Positions 13,953 to 14,697 of a stretch of 14,697 nt of DNA are shown piece after piece (within the stretch, counting starts at the first letter, position 1; every line of letters starts with the position of its first letter). The notes beneath the pieces are model-generated. The model made no database searches. It had not been told where the DNA came from and saw only the letters and a list, made by a program, of their open reading frames with translations. The DNA comes from Erysipelotrichaceae bacterium. Lineage in GTDB: Bacteria > Bacillota_I > Bacilli_A > RFN20 > CAG-826. Position numbers and translations under genes: made by a program. The stretch lies in NCBI GenBank assembly GCA_031271635.1, contig JAISVG010000056.1, positions 1 through 14,697 on the forward strand, given 5' to 3'.

Positions 13953-14001
13953 AAAAACCTTCTAAGATCGTCTTGATGTTAGGAGGTTTTTGTTATTTTT
14001 T
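13953..14001 (+). terminator. Rho-independent terminator of the surface-protein gene
   Basis: AAAAACCTTCTAA (13953-13965) pairs with TTAGGAGGTTTTT (13979-13991) with one G-U pair and a 13-nt loop. The stem ends in five T bases, followed by a further T6 run starting at 13995. It begins 21 bases after the stop codon. Confidence 0.88.
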
Positions 14002-14043
14002 ATGTGAGTTTTTATAAAAATATTGGCAAAAATGCATTAATGT

Positions 14044-14072
14044 TTGACAGCGGAGCAATAAAAGCATATGAT
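14044..14072 (+). promoter_or_regulatory. Sigma-A promoter of the DegV-family gene
   Basis: Consensus TTGACA (14044-14049) and TATGAT (14067-14072) are separated by 17 bases. Transcription should start near 14079, about 35 bases before the start codon. Confidence 0.82.
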
Positions 14073-14113
14073 AATATCGTTTGATATTCAAACTAATAAG
14101 GAGTAAAAAAAAG

Positions 14114-14697
14114 ATGTTACAAAAAAAGTTCGTTATTTCTGCCGATACGAGTGCCGATTTTTATCAGAGTCAATATGAGGCGAGCGGTATTCATTATATT
14201 TTGATGGGTGTTGTTTATAACGGTCAAGAAAAGTTTGAAGTTTATAATTCTGAAAAAGAATTTGAGACCTTTTATGAAAACCTTAAGAAAGGGGCACTTC
14301 CGACGACAACACAGTTAAACTATTTTGAGTTATCTGAATATTTTAAATCAGTTCTCGCTAAGGAACCAGAAGGCGATATTATTCACGTCACCTTATCAAG
14401 TGGTCTTTCAGGAACGCATAATAATGCCTTAATGGCGGCTAGTGACCTTAATGAGAAATTAGTGGGAAGAAAAATCTATGTTTTTGACAGCTTATCGGCG
14501 ACGACCGGAGTTGCCTTACAACTCGACCGTTTAGTGGAAATGCGAGATGCGGGAATTGAAACTGAAGTCGCGCTGGCGCGGCTTCAAGAAGTTCGTGATC
14601 ATGAACAGACTTGGGCGATGATTGGTGATTTGTTTCATTTAAAACGTGGCGGGAGAATCTCGGGAGTGAAAGCTGTTTTAGGAAAGATGTTCCATGC
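14114..14697 (+). CDS. DegV family fatty-acid-binding protein, truncated by window end
   Basis: The first 194 codons of a DegV/FakB-type protein are present; the usual length is about 280. The fold signature is seen as ISADTSADF (8-16), a TTTQLNYFE segment (64-72) where family members usually have T(T/S)QPS, SSGLSGTHNNA (95-105), and the RGGRISG motif (178-184). In this family these loops bind the carboxylate of a fatty acid, and FakB-type members present it to the kinase FakA for phosphorylation and entry into phospholipid synthesis. AAGGAG about ten bases upstream supports the start. No fakA is in the window, so whether this copy is a true FakB is not shown. The frame is open to the last base. 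Confidence 0.9.
   Translation, partial: MLQKKFVISADTSADFYQSQYEASGIHYILMGVVYNGQEKFEVYNSEKEFETFYENLKKGALPTTTQLNYFELSEYFKSVLAKEPEGDIIHVTLSSGLSGTHNNALMAASDLNEKLVGRKIYVFDSLSATTGVALQLDRLVEMRDAGIETEVALARLQEVRDHEQTWAMIGDLFHLKRGGRISGVKAVLGKMFH

Overview
The window reads as chromosomal DNA of an AT-rich bacterium of the Bacilli/Mollicutes side of the Firmicutes. Supporting signs are strong AAGGAGG-type ribosome binding sites, sigma-A promoters of the TTGACA-17-TATAAT type, tRNA genes with encoded CCA, and a DegV-type fatty-acid-binding protein. TGA is used as a stop (the alcohol dehydrogenase gene ends in TGA) and tRNA-Trp has anticodon CCA, so the standard bacterial code applies and a Mycoplasma/Spiroplasma code-4 genome is unlikely. 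The large surface protein has a C-terminal membrane anchor with a lysine tail and no LPXTG sorting signal. That would suit a wall-less or thin-walled relative (Acholeplasma/Izemoplasma-like), but this is inference only.

Region 1 (1-3300): a minus-strand operon marR - iron-dependent alcohol dehydrogenase - class-3-like aldehyde dehydrogenase. The two enzymes form an alcohol to aldehyde to acid (or reverse) pair, with a 4-nt start/stop overlap between them. A consensus promoter and an 18-nt perfect palindrome just downstream of it suggest autoregulation by the MarR protein. A 29-nt perfect palindrome at 67-95 probably serves as a terminator at the far end.

Region 2 (3300-3930): a non-coding stretch with a minus-strand tRNA-Gly(CCC) that has several structural irregularities. 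It also holds a short decayed piece resembling the C-terminus of an IS3-family transposase, and a widely spaced inverted repeat around a promoter-like sequence.

Region 3 (3929-7112): a plus-strand operon of a small P-loop kinase, an EF-G-like translational GTPase (EF-G2/FusA2-type paralogue), a YqeY-family protein and tRNA-Trp, closed by a perfect Rho-independent terminator. The members are 2-5 nt apart, and the theme is translation and tRNA.

Region 4 (7113-10835): an AT-richer accessory island immediately after tRNA-Trp. A serine recombinase on the minus strand is divergent from a two-gene type II restriction-modification system (N6-adenine methyltransferase and PD-(D/E)XK-like endonuclease, 8-nt overlap). 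An inverted repeat lies between the divergent genes. About 700 nt of gene debris and poly-T/poly-A palindromes follow.

Region 5 (10836-13931): a 1031-residue secreted, membrane-anchored protein. It is predicted to carry a seven-bladed RCC1-type propeller followed by five BIG2 immunoglobulin-like repeats spaced 85-86 residues apart. A clear terminator follows.

Region 6 (14044-14697): a strong promoter and the first 194 codons of a DegV-family protein that runs off the window end.

No CRISPR array, rRNA, riboswitch or clearly unprecedented system was seen. The most interesting items are the RCC1-BIG2 surface protein with its homopolymer-rich upstream region, the irregular tRNA-Gly, the EF-G-like/YqeY/tRNA-Trp operon, and the endonuclease with an unusual active-site pattern.
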